NCBI GenBank assembly: GCA_035620975.1
Contig: DASPFV010000094.1
Location: 1-22,173 of the forward strand
From: DASPFV01 sp035620975
GTDB taxonomy: Bacteria > Acidobacteriota > Vicinamibacteria > Vicinamibacterales > 2-12-FULL-66-21
Length of the DNA stretch: 22,173 bases
Reading direction: 5' to 3'
Shown: in pieces, positions 21,796-22,173 of the stretch
Position numbering within the stretch: position 1 is the first letter of the stretch
Layout: every line of letters begins with the position of its first letter
Made by a program: the position numbers and the translations under genes
The notes under the pieces: model-generated
Seen by the model: the letters and a program-made list of their open reading frames with translations, nothing else
What the model was told of the DNA's origin: nothing
The model's database searches: none

Positions 21796-22173
21796 ATGAT
21801 GATGATGGGGATTCTGAAGGCCGCTCTGGCTCGCCTCACGCTGGTGAGCGCGGTGCTCGCATCCGTGGGTCTCGCGGCGCAGCAGGCGAGCCCGGCTCGG
21901 CAAGGTGCGAACCTGACGGTCTCGGGGGTGGTGCTGCACAATCCGACGATGAACGACTGCCGCCGGGAGTCCTGCCACGGGGATCTCGCGCTGACCCGCG
22001 ACGAGGACTGGGTGCCCCCGCCCGGAGCCGTCAACGTCGTCGTCCGCGGCACGGGCGTCGTCGCGAAGACCGATCGGCAGGGGCGCTACCGCATCGCGGT
22101 GCCCTCGCCCGATTCGGAGCTCGTCTTTCACTGGATAGGCTACGAGCGCACGGTCGTTCCCGTCGAGGGGCGT
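21796..22173 (+). CDS. Exported protein with carboxypeptidase-regulatory-like domain (TonB receptor/SusC-like N-terminus), partial
   Basis: The open frame runs off the window after 126 codons. Residues 1-29 are a signal peptide (four ATG codons in a row, then ILKAALARLTLVSAVLASVGLAAQ). Residues 40-126 follow the CarboxypepD_reg-like pattern: LTVSGVV at the first strand, PPPGAVNVVVRGTG, KTDRQGRYRIAVPSPDSELVFHWIGYE and VVPVEGR. This domain is found at the N-terminus of SusC-type TonB-dependent receptors and of other outer-membrane proteins, so the full identity is open. An insertion between the first two strands carries C55-x4-C60-H61. A GGAGG ribosome site lies 8 nt before the first ATG. Confidence 0.75.
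   Translation, partial: MMMMGILKAALARLTLVSAVLASVGLAAQQASPARQGANLTVSGVVLHNPTMNDCRRESCHGDLALTRDEDWVPPPGAVNVVVRGTGVVAKTDRQGRYRIAVPSPDSELVFHWIGYERTVVPVEGR

Overview
This is a GC-rich, densely packed window that looks like the chromosome of a soil-type Acidobacteriota, probably of the Vicinamibacteria kind. That assignment is an inference. It rests on four MacB/FtsX-type permeases of the acidobacterial orphan-permease (ADOP) kind, three of them intact and each preceded by a PadR regulator, with no ABC ATPase gene beside them. It also rests on Ser/Thr kinases with sensor tails, GTGA/ATGA gene overlaps and very high GC at third codon positions.

Layout. 1-446 (minus): a VapBC-type toxin-antitoxin pair, with the toxin cut by the window edge. 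541-4301 (minus): an operon of PadR, ADOP permease and an exported lectin-like protein. 4302-4782: two tandem copies, one internally deleted, of a GC-rich palindromic repeat abutting the next gene. 4783-8255 (plus): a Ser/Thr kinase with a TolB/FlgO-like domain and TPR tail, overlapping by 4 nt a YcaQ-type (HTH_42) putative DNA glycosylase. 8280-10203 (minus): an ECF sigma factor, a zinc-finger anti-sigma factor and an exported secretin-like protein. 10204-10467: two adjacent REP/BIME-like palindromic elements.

10468-12564 is a scarred region. A second sigma factor (minus, with a 76-aa membrane protein downstream) and the C-terminal third of an ADOP permease (plus) both lose their 5' ends at the same few bases near 11160-11167. 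Downstream lies the first 18 codons of another YcaQ-type gene, joined to a frameshifted beta-propeller tail. The region records at least two recombination or deletion joints, or assembly misjoins.

12575-14325 (plus): a small membrane protein overlapping an MFS transporter. 14420-20685: two divergent PadR-ADOP modules around a 226-bp intergenic region. It has one good sigma-70 promoter facing each way, both so close to the ATG that the mRNAs would be almost leaderless. 20738-21364 (minus): small genes of unknown role, including a Cys-rich zinc-ribbon-like protein. 21796 to the end (plus): the exported N-terminus of a TonB-receptor/SusC-like or carboxypeptidase-regulatory-domain protein, running off the window.

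The main theme is transcriptional control of envelope permeases (PadR-ADOP) alongside signalling units (kinase, sigma/anti-sigma). No phage, insertion sequence with transposase, CRISPR array, rRNA or tRNA was seen.
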